The notes under the pieces are model-generated. The model had not been told where the DNA came from. It did not search any database and worked only from the letters and a program-made list of their open reading frames with translations. Below are positions 45,672 to 52,893 of a DNA stretch of 64,000 nucleotides, one piece after another. How positions within the stretch are numbered: the first letter of the stretch is position 1; each line of letters begins with the position of its first letter. Where the stretch lies: assembly GCA_026225235.1 (NCBI GenBank), contig JAMFSK010000200.1, positions 62,001 through 126,000 on the forward strand, written 5' to 3'. This DNA is from Burkholderiales bacterium (lineage in GTDB: Bacteria > Pseudomonadota > Gammaproteobacteria > Burkholderiales > Burkholderiaceae). The position numbers were made by a program, and so were the translations under genes.

Positions 45672-46472
45672 TCAGCCAAGTTTGAAATCGATTGGAACCG
45701 AGACCCAACCTTCGATCGGTGTCGAGCCCCGGCGCGCGGGAACAAAGGTCCAGCTGCTGACGGCCTTGAGCGCCGCTTCGTCGAGCATCTTGCGACCGCT
45801 GCTGGCCGTCACGCTGACGTTGTCGGGATGACCGTCTGCGAGCACATGGACCTTGAGTACGACGTGCCCTTCCCACCCCTGGTCTTGCGCGACGCTCGGA
45901 TACACAGGCGCCGGATTGTGCAGATAGTCGGCGTCACCGCTCGCCTCCGTCACAACGGGCTCTTTCACTGCCGGCGCGGGTGGCGCGGGTGGCGCCGGGG
46001 CCGCAAGTGCTACGGCGTCGGGCGTCGGAGCGGCTTGTGTTACCGGCGCTGTTACAGGTGCCGGCGATGGTCGAGCAGCAACGAGATGCCTGACCGGCTC
46101 GCTGCGGGGCTTCGCCGGAGGCTCGGCTTTCTGGGGCAGCGGTTTCGGCGGCGTCACGGTTTCGGGCAAAGGCTTGGGCGGCGTGACCTCGATATTCAGT
46201 TGAACCGGGGGTCTTACCTGCGTCGACGTATCGGAAGATTTCCGATGCGCCAGCTCCCAGGCGAGGCCCGCATGCAAGGCGACCATCAGCAAGGTCACCG
46301 CACCGACCAAGCGCCAGTCGGACCGCGCCGGATCAGCGAGTCGCGGCACCTTGAGAGGCACAGCAGGTACCGCGCGCGGACTTGGCGCGGCACTCGGTCG
46401 CCCCAGCGAGCGACGTTGCGCCACGCGTAGGGCGCTGCCGGAATCGCCTCGGCCAAAGGTCAATGTGCTCAT
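45672..46472 (-). CDS. tonB: TonB energy transducer
   Basis: The 266-residue protein has a cytoplasmic N-terminus of about 50 residues, one membrane helix near 54-73 containing His67 (compare the functional His of the E. coli TonB helix), a long Pro/Lys/Ala-rich periplasmic spacer with repeated TPPKPLP, and a C-terminal TonB domain (VYPSVAQDQGWEGHVVLKVHV, ASSGRKMLDEAALKAVSSWTFVPAR). It transmits proton-motive force from ExbB-ExbD to outer-membrane receptors. A -24/-12 promoter match lies about 100 bp upstream, so this tonB seems tied to sulfur starvation. Confidence 0.94.
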   Translation of the reverse strand: MSTLTFGRGDSGSALRVAQRRSLGRPSAAPSPRAVPAVPLKVPRLADPARSDWRLVGAVTLLMVALHAGLAWELAHRKSSDTSTQVRPPVQLNIEVTPPKPLPETVTPPKPLPQKAEPPAKPRSEPVRHLVAARPSPAPVTAPVTQAAPTPDAVALAAPAPPAPPAPAVKEPVVTEASGDADYLHNPAPVYPSVAQDQGWEGHVVLKVHVLADGHPDNVSVTASSGRKMLDEAALKAVSSWTFVPARRGSTPIEGWVSVPIDFKLG

Positions 46473-46571
46473 GGATAGATCCTTTCGACCAGTCGGACAG
46501 GATGGTTAAAAGAAAAGAGAAAGCCGTCACCCCGCACAGGGCGAAGACGAACGGTCACGGGGAACGCTAAG

Positions 46572-46587
46572 AGCAGGTTCCATGCCA
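46572..46587 (-). promoter_or_regulatory. Sigma-54 promoter candidate for tonB-exbB-exbD operon
   Basis: On the minus strand the site reads TGGCAT-GGAAC-CTGCT. The GG and GC doublets are at the correct spacing, the -24 box fits TGGCAY, and the -12 box has one change (C for T). It is 100 bp upstream of the tonB start. Confidence 0.6.
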
Positions 46588-46843
46588 TTTGCGTCGCACT
46601 GCGGCATAAACGGTGCGGCACAGGCGAGCAGACAGGCCCGCGGGCACTCACCCTGCGGAAACGGCAACAGGCACCGGGCCGCCGGTTGTTGAGAGCACAG
46701 CATCATCTGCCTCGACACTGTTGCTGAATCATCAGACACCCGTGCGTTCCCCCTTCGCGTGACAGCATGCGCACGTCACGATGAAGCGTCCCGGCCCGTG
46801 CGGAAGGTTACGCAGCGCCTCGTCTACACAAGGACAAGCGCGC

Positions 46844-46859
46844 TGGCTTGAAGCTTGCT
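46844..46859 (+). promoter_or_regulatory. Sigma-54 promoter candidate for the dszB-like/permease operon
   Basis: TGGCTT-GAAGC-TTGCT has a perfect -12 box, correct spacing and a -24 box with two changes after TGGC. It ends 32 bp before the ATG at 46892, consistent with a short leader. Confidence 0.6.
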
Positions 46860-46891
46860 CTAACGTGCCACTCGAACTTCCGATTGCTTCC

Positions 46892-47920
46892 ATGACCGAC
46901 CTACGCGCCAACGACTCGCCCACACGACTCACCTACGCCCGCTCCCCTGTCCCGACACCGCTCGGTATTGCGATCCATCTCGGTTGGCTCAATGGCGAAT
47001 GGTCGGAAAGCGGCGTCACGATCAAGTCGGCGCAGCGAGACACCCCGCTCGCCGAAAGGGTGTCGCAAGACGAATATCGGCTTGGGCATTCGTTCTTCCA
47101 GGGCGGCAGCATTCCTGCGATGTGGGCGCGCTCACGCGGCGCCGACACGCGCGTGATCGGACTGTCCTGGATTGACGAAACCCAGCAGATCCTGGCCCTT
47201 TCATCGTCGGGCATTCGTAACGTCAAGGCGCTCCGCGGTCGCCGGCTCGGTCTGCCACGCCGGCGCAGCGATACCGTCGACGTCAATCGCGCCACGGCAC
47301 TGCGGGGCTTTCTCAGTGCACTGGGCACCGAGGGACTCACCGGGAACGATATCGAGTTCGTAGACGTTGACGCTCATGCTGTAGCCAACTCGACGCCTTA
47401 CCTGCGCGATATCGAAGCGTTGCGGGCCGGGACAGTCGATGCCATCTACGTCAAAGGCGCACACGGCGTGATCGCCGCACGCAGCACCGACTTCCGATGT
47501 GTGATCGATCTCGGCTTTCACCCCGATCCGATGGTACGAAACAACAATGGCACGCCCCGTCCGCTCACGGTCAACGGTGCGGTGCTCGATAACTTTCCCG
47601 ACATCGTCGACGGTTTTCTGCGACTGGTCTCCGATGCGGGCGAATGGGCACGTACGCATCGGCGCGAAGCGCTCGAGTTCGTCAGCCGGGAAGCCGGTGC
47701 CCCTGTGGATGCGGTGCAAGAGGCTTACGGCGACCAACTGCATCTGCGGCTTGGCATCGACCTCGCGCCCGAGTCGATCGGCGCGCTCGATGCGTTCAGG
47801 TTGTTTCTCCTCGACCATCGGTTTTTGCCAAACGCGTTCGGTATTCGCGACTGGATTCATCCGGATCCCCTCGCGCGACTGGACCTTCATCGCATTGCCG
47901 GCAATGTCCTTCGTGCCTGA
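46892..47920 (+). CDS. DszB-like protein lacking all three catalytic residues
   Basis: The 342-residue protein resembles the desulfinase DszB and its periplasmic-binding-like fold: TYARSPVPTPLGIAIHLGWL, FFQGGSIPAMWARS, RVIGLSWIDE, ALRGRRLGLPRR and DAIYVKGAHG. In DszB the catalytic Cys27, His60 and Arg70 sit before PVP and before the GG turn; here these positions are Ser18, Gln59 and Phe69. There is no signal peptide, so it would be cytoplasmic. The frame is open upstream, but ATG 46892 follows a sigma-54 promoter. It precedes two permease genes. A binding, regulatory or altered enzymatic role is more likely than desulfination. Confidence 0.75.
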   Translation: MTDLRANDSPTRLTYARSPVPTPLGIAIHLGWLNGEWSESGVTIKSAQRDTPLAERVSQDEYRLGHSFFQGGSIPAMWARSRGADTRVIGLSWIDETQQILALSSSGIRNVKALRGRRLGLPRRRSDTVDVNRATALRGFLSALGTEGLTGNDIEFVDVDAHAVANSTPYLRDIEALRAGTVDAIYVKGAHGVIAARSTDFRCVIDLGFHPDPMVRNNNGTPRPLTVNGAVLDNFPDIVDGFLRLVSDAGEWARTHRREALEFVSREAGAPVDAVQEAYGDQLHLRLGIDLAPESIGALDAFRLFLLDHRFLPNAFGIRDWIHPDPLARLDLHRIAGNVLRA

Positions 47921-47959
47921 CGATTCCTTCCCTCTCGCCAGATCGGAGCAATCGCCCGA

Positions 47960-48787
47960 ATGAGTTCCACTCACTCCATCAATCATGTATCGACCGGCAG
48001 TCTCCCTTCGGTACGAGTCACACGCACCGCGTCCCACCGGGTACTGAAGCGGTCGGCGTCGCTGATCTCGCCCCTACTTCTATTGGCGCTATGGGCATGC
48101 GTCGCCCATGCGGGCTGGTTTCCGCCGCAAATCCTGGTGTCGCCGCTCAAAGTCTGGCGAGCATTCGAGAGCACGCTCGCCTCGGGCGAATTGCAGAGCA
48201 ATCTCTCGATCAGCTTGCTTCGCCTGCTTGAAGGTTTCGCCGCAGGTGCGGCGGCCGGCATCCCGTTCGGCATTGCGCTAGCACGCTCGCCCCGCGTCGA
48301 GGCTTATTGCGGATGGACCTTCGCCGCCTTACGTCAGATGCCGACGCTCGTGATGATTCCGATGCTCGTGCTGATCCTCGGGGTCGACGAATCGCTGAAG
48401 ATCGTGATTGTCGCCAAGGCGACCTTCTTCCCCGTCGCACTCGCCGCTTGCCAGGCGGTCCGCGCGCTGCCGGCTTCTCAACTTGAAGTCGCCCGGCTGC
48501 TTCAGTTGCGTGGGTGGGTACTCTACCGCCGCGTCCTGCTGCCCGCTGTCGCGCCCGACATCGTCACAGGAACGCGGATCGCGCTCAGCCGCTCCTGGAT
48601 GGTGCTCGTATCGGCCGAACTGCTCGCCGCCGATAGCGGCATCGGTGAAATGATGGAACTCGCGCGCCAGTCGCTGCAGATCGATACGGTGATGGTCTGC
48701 GTCTTTGCCACGGGTCTGGTCGGTTTCGCCCTCGATCAGGGCCTGCGTGCCATTGAACGCGGCTCGCGTCGCTGGCAACGAACATGA
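47960..48787 (+). CDS. Sulfonate-type ABC importer permease, system 2, first
   Basis: The 275-residue protein has about 40 N-terminal cytoplasmic residues and six hydrophobic segments. It carries SsuC-type wording: FAALRQMPTLVMIPMLVLILGVDESLKIVIVAK, the coupling loop LEVARLLQLRGWVLYRRVLLPAVAPDIVTGTRIAL and AADSGIGEMMELARQSLQIDTV. It follows the DszB-like gene by 39 bp and is 10 bp before a second SsuC-like permease. Two different permeases in sequence suggest a heterodimeric channel, since SsuC normally homodimerises. Confidence 0.9.
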   Translation: MSSTHSINHVSTGSLPSVRVTRTASHRVLKRSASLISPLLLLALWACVAHAGWFPPQILVSPLKVWRAFESTLASGELQSNLSISLLRLLEGFAAGAAAGIPFGIALARSPRVEAYCGWTFAALRQMPTLVMIPMLVLILGVDESLKIVIVAKATFFPVALAACQAVRALPASQLEVARLLQLRGWVLYRRVLLPAVAPDIVTGTRIALSRSWMVLVSAELLAADSGIGEMMELARQSLQIDTVMVCVFATGLVGFALDQGLRAIERGSRRWQRT

Positions 48788-48797
48788 AGGAGCAAGC

Positions 48798-49592
48798 ATG
48801 ACCCATCCACTGACCGCCCGACCCGAGCGTCTGGCGCCCTCGGGCCTACGCCATTGGCAAGGGCTTCTGCTACCCGCATGCCTGCTGCTTCTCTGGGAGT
48901 GGGCTTCGCATCGCGACGCGGCACATGCCTACGCGTTCACCCCGCTTGAAACAGTCGGCGTGACATTGTGGGAGCAGTTGCGCGGAGCGGATTTATGGGT
49001 GAACCTCGAAGCGAGCCTTGCACGTACGCTCGCAGGCTTCGCCGCCGGCGTGGCGACCGGCGTCGCCTGCGGCGGAATAATGGCGATGTCGCGGCCAGCA
49101 AAAACTGCGATCGCGCCCCTCTATCATCTGTTGCGTCAAGTCCCGCTACTCGGTCTGATCCCGCTGATCAGCCTCTGGTTCGGCAACGGACAACTCGCAA
49201 AGATCGTGGTGGTGGCGCTCGCCAGCTTTTATCCGGTCGTCTTGAATACGTTCGAAGGATTGAGCGGAATCGACCGGCGTCATCTGGAAGTCGCAGACCT
49301 GTTGCAGCTCAGTCGCTGGCGACGCTTCACTCGCGTGCTCCTGCCGATTGCGCTACCGTCGGTCATGACCGGCATACTGCAGGCTCTCCCGTTCGCGTGG
49401 ATCACGGCAGTCGCCAGCGAGCTGTTGTTCACCGCGGGATCGGGTCTGGGCGGAATGATGCTCAATGCACAGGCCGGCGCACGCATGGATGTGATCCTGA
49501 TCGCGATTCTGGCCGTGACGCTGTTGGGTTCGCTGATGAATGCCGCCTGCGTCCGCCTCGGTCGCTACTTCACGCGATGGCAACTGAGCTAG
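48798..49592 (+). CDS. Sulfonate-type ABC importer permease, system 2, second
   Basis: The 264-residue protein has six hydrophobic segments and SsuC-type features: LYHLLRQVPLLGLIPLISLWFGNGQLAKIVVVALASFYPVVLNTFEGL, coupling loop LEVADLLQLSRWRRFTRVLLPIALPSVMTGI and FTAGSGLGGMMLNAQAGARMDV. ATG 48798 has AAGGAG 6 bases upstream. It probably forms a heterodimer with the product of 47960 and uses the ATPase encoded at 43581-44465. Its stop codon overlaps the stop codon of the opposite-strand activator gene (shared CTAG). Confidence 0.9.
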   Translation: MTHPLTARPERLAPSGLRHWQGLLLPACLLLLWEWASHRDAAHAYAFTPLETVGVTLWEQLRGADLWVNLEASLARTLAGFAAGVATGVACGGIMAMSRPAKTAIAPLYHLLRQVPLLGLIPLISLWFGNGQLAKIVVVALASFYPVVLNTFEGLSGIDRRHLEVADLLQLSRWRRFTRVLLPIALPSVMTGILQALPFAWITAVASELLFTAGSGLGGMMLNAQAGARMDVILIAILAVTLLGSLMNAACVRLGRYFTRWQLS

Positions 49593-50689
49593 ACGCCCGG
49601 GACTGAAACGCGCGGGGCGCACTCCGTGGCCGGCTCGGTGCCACCCGCGCCCAGCAATCCCAACTGAATGAGCCGCGCATGCACGACGTTGCGGTTCAGT
49701 CCGACAATGCGCGCCGTCTGCACCTGGTTGCCTCTGGCCTGCGCATAGGCAATCCGGTAGAGCCGCTCTTCAATATGTTCGAGCAGATGTGGCGTACCGG
49801 CACGCACGAGTTCTTCGATCGCTTCGTCGAGTTTGTCCACCGTGGCGGCACCCTGCTTGCCCGGCATCGCGAGCATAGGTGCGGACACCGTCAGGCGAAG
49901 ATCCGACGCGCCGATATGCGGTTTTGAATTCACCAGCAGCGCGTGGTGAATCACGTTCTCGAGTTCCCTTATATTGCCCGGCCATGGATGCGCGCGCAGT
50001 CGTTGCAGCGCGTCGTCATCGAGCGTCGGCACGGCTATGCCGAGACGTGCCGAGTATGTCTCGATGAATTGGCGTGCAAGCGGTTCGATATCGTCGGTCC
50101 GCTCGCGCAGGGGCAGGATGTGCAACGGTGCGACATTGAGCCGATAGTACAAGTCCTCGCGAAATCGGCCTGCGCGAACTGCCGCAGCCAAATCGACGTT
50201 CGACGCTGCAATCACGCGTACGTCGACATGCACCGGATGCCGCGCGCCCAGGCGAACGACCTCGCGTTCCTGCAGCACACGCAATAGCTTGATCTGGATG
50301 CGGGGGGCCAGGTCGCCGATCTCGTCGAGCAAGAGCGTGCCGCCGTGCGCGGCTTCAAACCATCCTGCGCGCGAGTCGATCGCACCGCTGAATGCGCCGC
50401 GCTCATGACCGAATAATTCACTTTCGATCAAGGTTTCCGAGAACGCCCCGCAGTTCACTGCGATAAACGGCTGGCTGCGCCGGTCACTGAATTCATGTAC
50501 CAGCCGCGCGATGCGCTCCTTGCCCGTTCCGCTCTCGCCGGAAATCAAGGTGGTCGCGTCGCTCGGAGCGATCAATTGCAGGCGCTCGTACAGCAACAAC
50601 GACTTGCGATCGACAAACGCGCAAGCACCTGCGATCTGCCTTGTCGCAGGGGTGGAACGAATCGAATCCGAAGGACGAACGAAGGACAT
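49589..50689 (-). CDS. Sigma-54-dependent activator without sensor domain, copy 2
   Basis: The 366-residue protein is an AAA+ sigma-54 activator: Walker A GESGTGKE at 51-58, contact loop GAFSGA at 98-103 (consensus GAFTGA with Thr to Ser), Walker [29 protein letters not shown] and a C-terminal Fis-type helix-turn-helix NQVQTARIVGLNRNVVHARLI. Only about 45 residues precede the ATPase domain, so no sensory domain is present. It lies between two sigma-54-linked operons. It is divergent from the aldolase-like gene at 51032, whose -24/-12 site lies in the shared intergenic region. Confidence 0.86.
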   Translation of the reverse strand: MSFVRPSDSIRSTPATRQIAGACAFVDRKSLLLYERLQLIAPSDATTLISGESGTGKERIARLVHEFSDRRSQPFIAVNCGAFSETLIESELFGHERGAFSGAIDSRAGWFEAAHGGTLLLDEIGDLAPRIQIKLLRVLQEREVVRLGARHPVHVDVRVIAASNVDLAAAVRAGRFREDLYYRLNVAPLHILPLRERTDDIEPLARQFIETYSARLGIAVPTLDDDALQRLRAHPWPGNIRELENVIHHALLVNSKPHIGASDLRLTVSAPMLAMPGKQGAATVDKLDEAIEELVRAGTPHLLEHIEERLYRIAYAQARGNQVQTARIVGLNRNVVHARLIQLGLLGAGGTEPATECAPRVSVPGV

Positions 50690-51031
50690 GAACGCTAAGA
50701 CGCCGGCCGCAAGGAGTGAGTGTCAGTCACGCTATCACGTCGTCACTGCAATCGTAACGAAGCGAACCCGCTATCGATATTCGCCGCAATCGGAAAGCGT
50801 GGGGCCGGCGTTCGCCCGGAAGCGTCGCTGTTTCGCTTCCAACACCAGCCGGTCGCATTGCGCAGATATCACCAGCATGGGAAGCCGGCCTTGCCCGACC
50901 CACGCAGGAACAGCATGGAACCGCCGAACCCGGCGCCATTGGCATGGAAGGTGCTCTTGATGGCCCGGCCTTCGACATGCGTCAGTGTCCGGATGCCGCA
51001 GCCCCACCCTCACTCGAAAAAAAGGAATCCC
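50690..51031. other. Divergent region between activator 2 and aldolase-like copy 2
   Basis: This 342-bp region carries one -24/-12 match on the plus strand at 50940-50955 and a good ribosome site (AAGGAAT) in front of the ATG at 51032. An open frame in the same phase as the downstream gene spans the region from 50720 but shows no homology before 51032. No minus-strand sigma-54 site for the activator gene was found. Confidence 0.65.
50940..50955 (+). promoter_or_regulatory. Sigma-54 promoter candidate for the aldolase/binding protein/exporter operon
   Basis: TGGCAT-GGAAG-GTGCT has the invariant GG and GC at correct spacing, a consensus -24 box and a -12 box with one change (G for T). It is 77 bp upstream of the ATG at 51032. 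Confidence 0.58.
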
Positions 51032-51724
51032 ATGTCGACCGATACGACCCATAGCCCACAACTCGCTGCGCATATCACCTCCTTCGTCCAGCAAGCGCGG
51101 CGCGATTTCGACAAGGCTGCCCGGATTCTGAAGGAGACCGGCACGCTATCCGCGACCAACACATTCCAGGCCTATGCACGCGTGCCGGGCGAGGCGCTGG
51201 TCGTCTCGCTCCACGCAGCAAGCCCGTGGGCCGACGATCAACAGGTCAAGCCGGTCGTGGCCGGTTTCGATGGGAAGGTATTGTTCGGCGACGCGAAGGG
51301 AGGGGGTCACGGTCAGCGCTACGCTGATGTGTTTCGCGAGCAACCCGAGGTCAGCGTGGTGATCCACGTTCACGGCCCCTACCTGGGCGCATGGGCCAGC
51401 TCGCACCGTACGCTGCCGATCCAGTATGCGCCGGCACAGCGCTTCACCCTCGCACGCGAGATCCCGATCTATATCGACCGCCGAGCGGGAGAGCCTGCGT
51501 TCATTAACGAGCAGATTCGCCGCGACCCGAACATTCCGGCGATCCTCGAGGCCAACGGGGGTTCGACGTTCTGGGGCAAGGACATCATCGAGGTGTCGAA
51601 GTACATTCTGATCCTTGAGGAAGGCGCCCGCTTCCAGGCACTGGCGGAACCCCTCGGCGGATCGAAAGCGTTCGGACCGGGGGTGATCGAACAACAATGG
51701 CGCATGACCGGTCTCGCCGCCTAG
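51032..51724 (+). CDS. Class II aldolase/adducin-like protein, copy 2
   Basis: The 230-residue protein is a paralogue of the protein at 42910-43581. The metal-binding pair is His112 and His114 in IHVHGPYLGAWASSHRTLP, and the third ligand position is again altered: NGG at 175-177 in ILEANGGSTFWG, where class II aldolases have NHG. Both copies share QRxxLAREIP and the C-terminal QWxxTGL. ATG 51032 has AAGGAAT 6 bases upstream. It is followed after 50 bp by a sulfonate-type binding-protein gene. The role is unknown; the shared change argues for a distinct subfamily with a common altered function. Confidence 0.8.
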   Translation: MSTDTTHSPQLAAHITSFVQQARRDFDKAARILKETGTLSATNTFQAYARVPGEALVVSLHAASPWADDQQVKPVVAGFDGKVLFGDAKGGGHGQRYADVFREQPEVSVVIHVHGPYLGAWASSHRTLPIQYAPAQRFTLAREIPIYIDRRAGEPAFINEQIRRDPNIPAILEANGGSTFWGKDIIEVSKYILILEEGARFQALAEPLGGSKAFGPGVIEQQWRMTGLAA

Positions 51725-51774
51725 TCGTTCGACCGCTTCTCCCTGCCCTCTGACGCACACCTTTCCGCGACGCT

Positions 51775-52893
51775 ATGCTCCTTATCCGCTCCTTGCTTTC
51801 TCATGTTTTCCGCGCGAGCCGCCCAGCGCTGATCACCTCTCTTGCTCTGGGCTCGCTGTACACCCATGCGGCGAACGCATCGACTGACGATGCGAAAACC
51901 GTCCGTATCGCCGTCATCGCGAGTTTTGAGGCTGGAAAACCGACCTTCAACGGCGCTTCAGAGATCGTGCGGCGCGACGGCTGGCTTGAAAGCGAATTGA
52001 AGAAGCGCGGCGTCGCGCTCGACTATGTGACGGTGTCGACCTCCGCCGTGGCCACGCAGGTCAACGAAGCGCTCGCCAACCGAGGGGTCGACTTCGCGGC
52101 GTATGGTGACCTTCCCTCGATCGTCGTCAACGCGGAAGGCATCAAGACGCGGATCATCGTTCCAGGGGGTGCAGGGATGAACACCTACCTGATTGTGCCG
52201 GCCGACTCGCAGGCCAAATCACTGCGTGACCTGATCGGCAAGCGCGTCGCCATCAATCGCGGACGCCCGTGGGAATATCAGTTTCGCAAGCTGGTCGACC
52301 AGAATGGGTTGAAGTTCTCCGACTTCCACATCATCAATCTGAATCCGCAAGCCGGGGCCGCCGCGATTGCCGCAGGACAGGTCGATGCTGAATTTACGCT
52401 GAGCGAGTCGTTCACGCTCGAAGACAAAAAACTCGCGAAGATTGTCTGGTCGAGCCGTGATGAGCCGGCAGACTGGCGCATGCGAGCGGAGTTATGGGGC
52501 ACGGACGATTTCGTCTCGCACAACCCCGAGCTGACCCAACTTGTCGCCACCGCCTTCGTCAAGGCGCAGTACTGGATCTCGCAGACGGCGAACCAGAACG
52601 ACTTCTACAAGGTTGCGGCGCGTGCTGGGGTCCCGGAAAGCTCAGTGCGCCGCCAGTACGCCGATGACAGCGTCGCGTGGAAAGATCAGTGGTCACCCCT
52701 CTTCTCGGCCGGATTGGAACAACACTACGTCGCCGAAGCGCAATACGCGAAACAAACCGAGATCATTTCAACGCCCGTCAACGTGTCGACGTTCTTCGAC
52801 ACCCGGTTTGTCGATGCCGCACTGAAACAATTAAACCTGACCACATACTGGACGGCACCGGCGGCGTCTGTGGCGGCAGCCGCGGCGCGATGA
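51775..52893 (+). CDS. Sulfonate-type ABC importer binding protein, system 2
   Basis: The 372-residue protein is an SsuA-like periplasmic binding protein. A Sec-type signal (LITSLALGSLYTHAANAS) ends near residue 36, followed by VRIAVIASFEAGKPTFNGAS, VDFAAYGDLPSIVVNAEGIKTRIIVPGG, LRDLIGKRVAINRGRPWEYQF and INLNPQAGAAAIAAGQVDAEF. It is the natural partner of the two permeases at 47960-49592 and the ATPase at 43581, although it sits beside an exporter pair. The stop overlaps the first exporter gene by 4 bp (ATGA), so its synthesis is coupled to the exporter. Confidence 0.87.
   Translation: MLLIRSLLSHVFRASRPALITSLALGSLYTHAANASTDDAKTVRIAVIASFEAGKPTFNGASEIVRRDGWLESELKKRGVALDYVTVSTSAVATQVNEALANRGVDFAAYGDLPSIVVNAEGIKTRIIVPGGAGMNTYLIVPADSQAKSLRDLIGKRVAINRGRPWEYQFRKLVDQNGLKFSDFHIINLNPQAGAAAIAAGQVDAEFTLSESFTLEDKKLAKIVWSSRDEPADWRMRAELWGTDDFVSHNPELTQLVATAFVKAQYWISQTANQNDFYKVAARAGVPESSVRRQYADDSVAWKDQWSPLFSAGLEQHYVAEAQYAKQTEIISTPVNVSTFFDTRFVDAALKQLNLTTYWTAPAASVAAAAAR

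Larger units (their letters stand above)
46473..46891. other. Divergent regulatory region between tonB and a dszB-like gene
   Basis: This 419-bp region contains a minus-strand -24/-12 match (46572-46587, towards tonB) and a plus-strand match (46844-46859, towards the DszB-like gene). The 256 bp between the two sites are the likely location of activator binding sites. The region mirrors the 8236-8652 region in having one sigma-54 promoter per strand. No coding sequence with homology was found in it. Confidence 0.7.
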
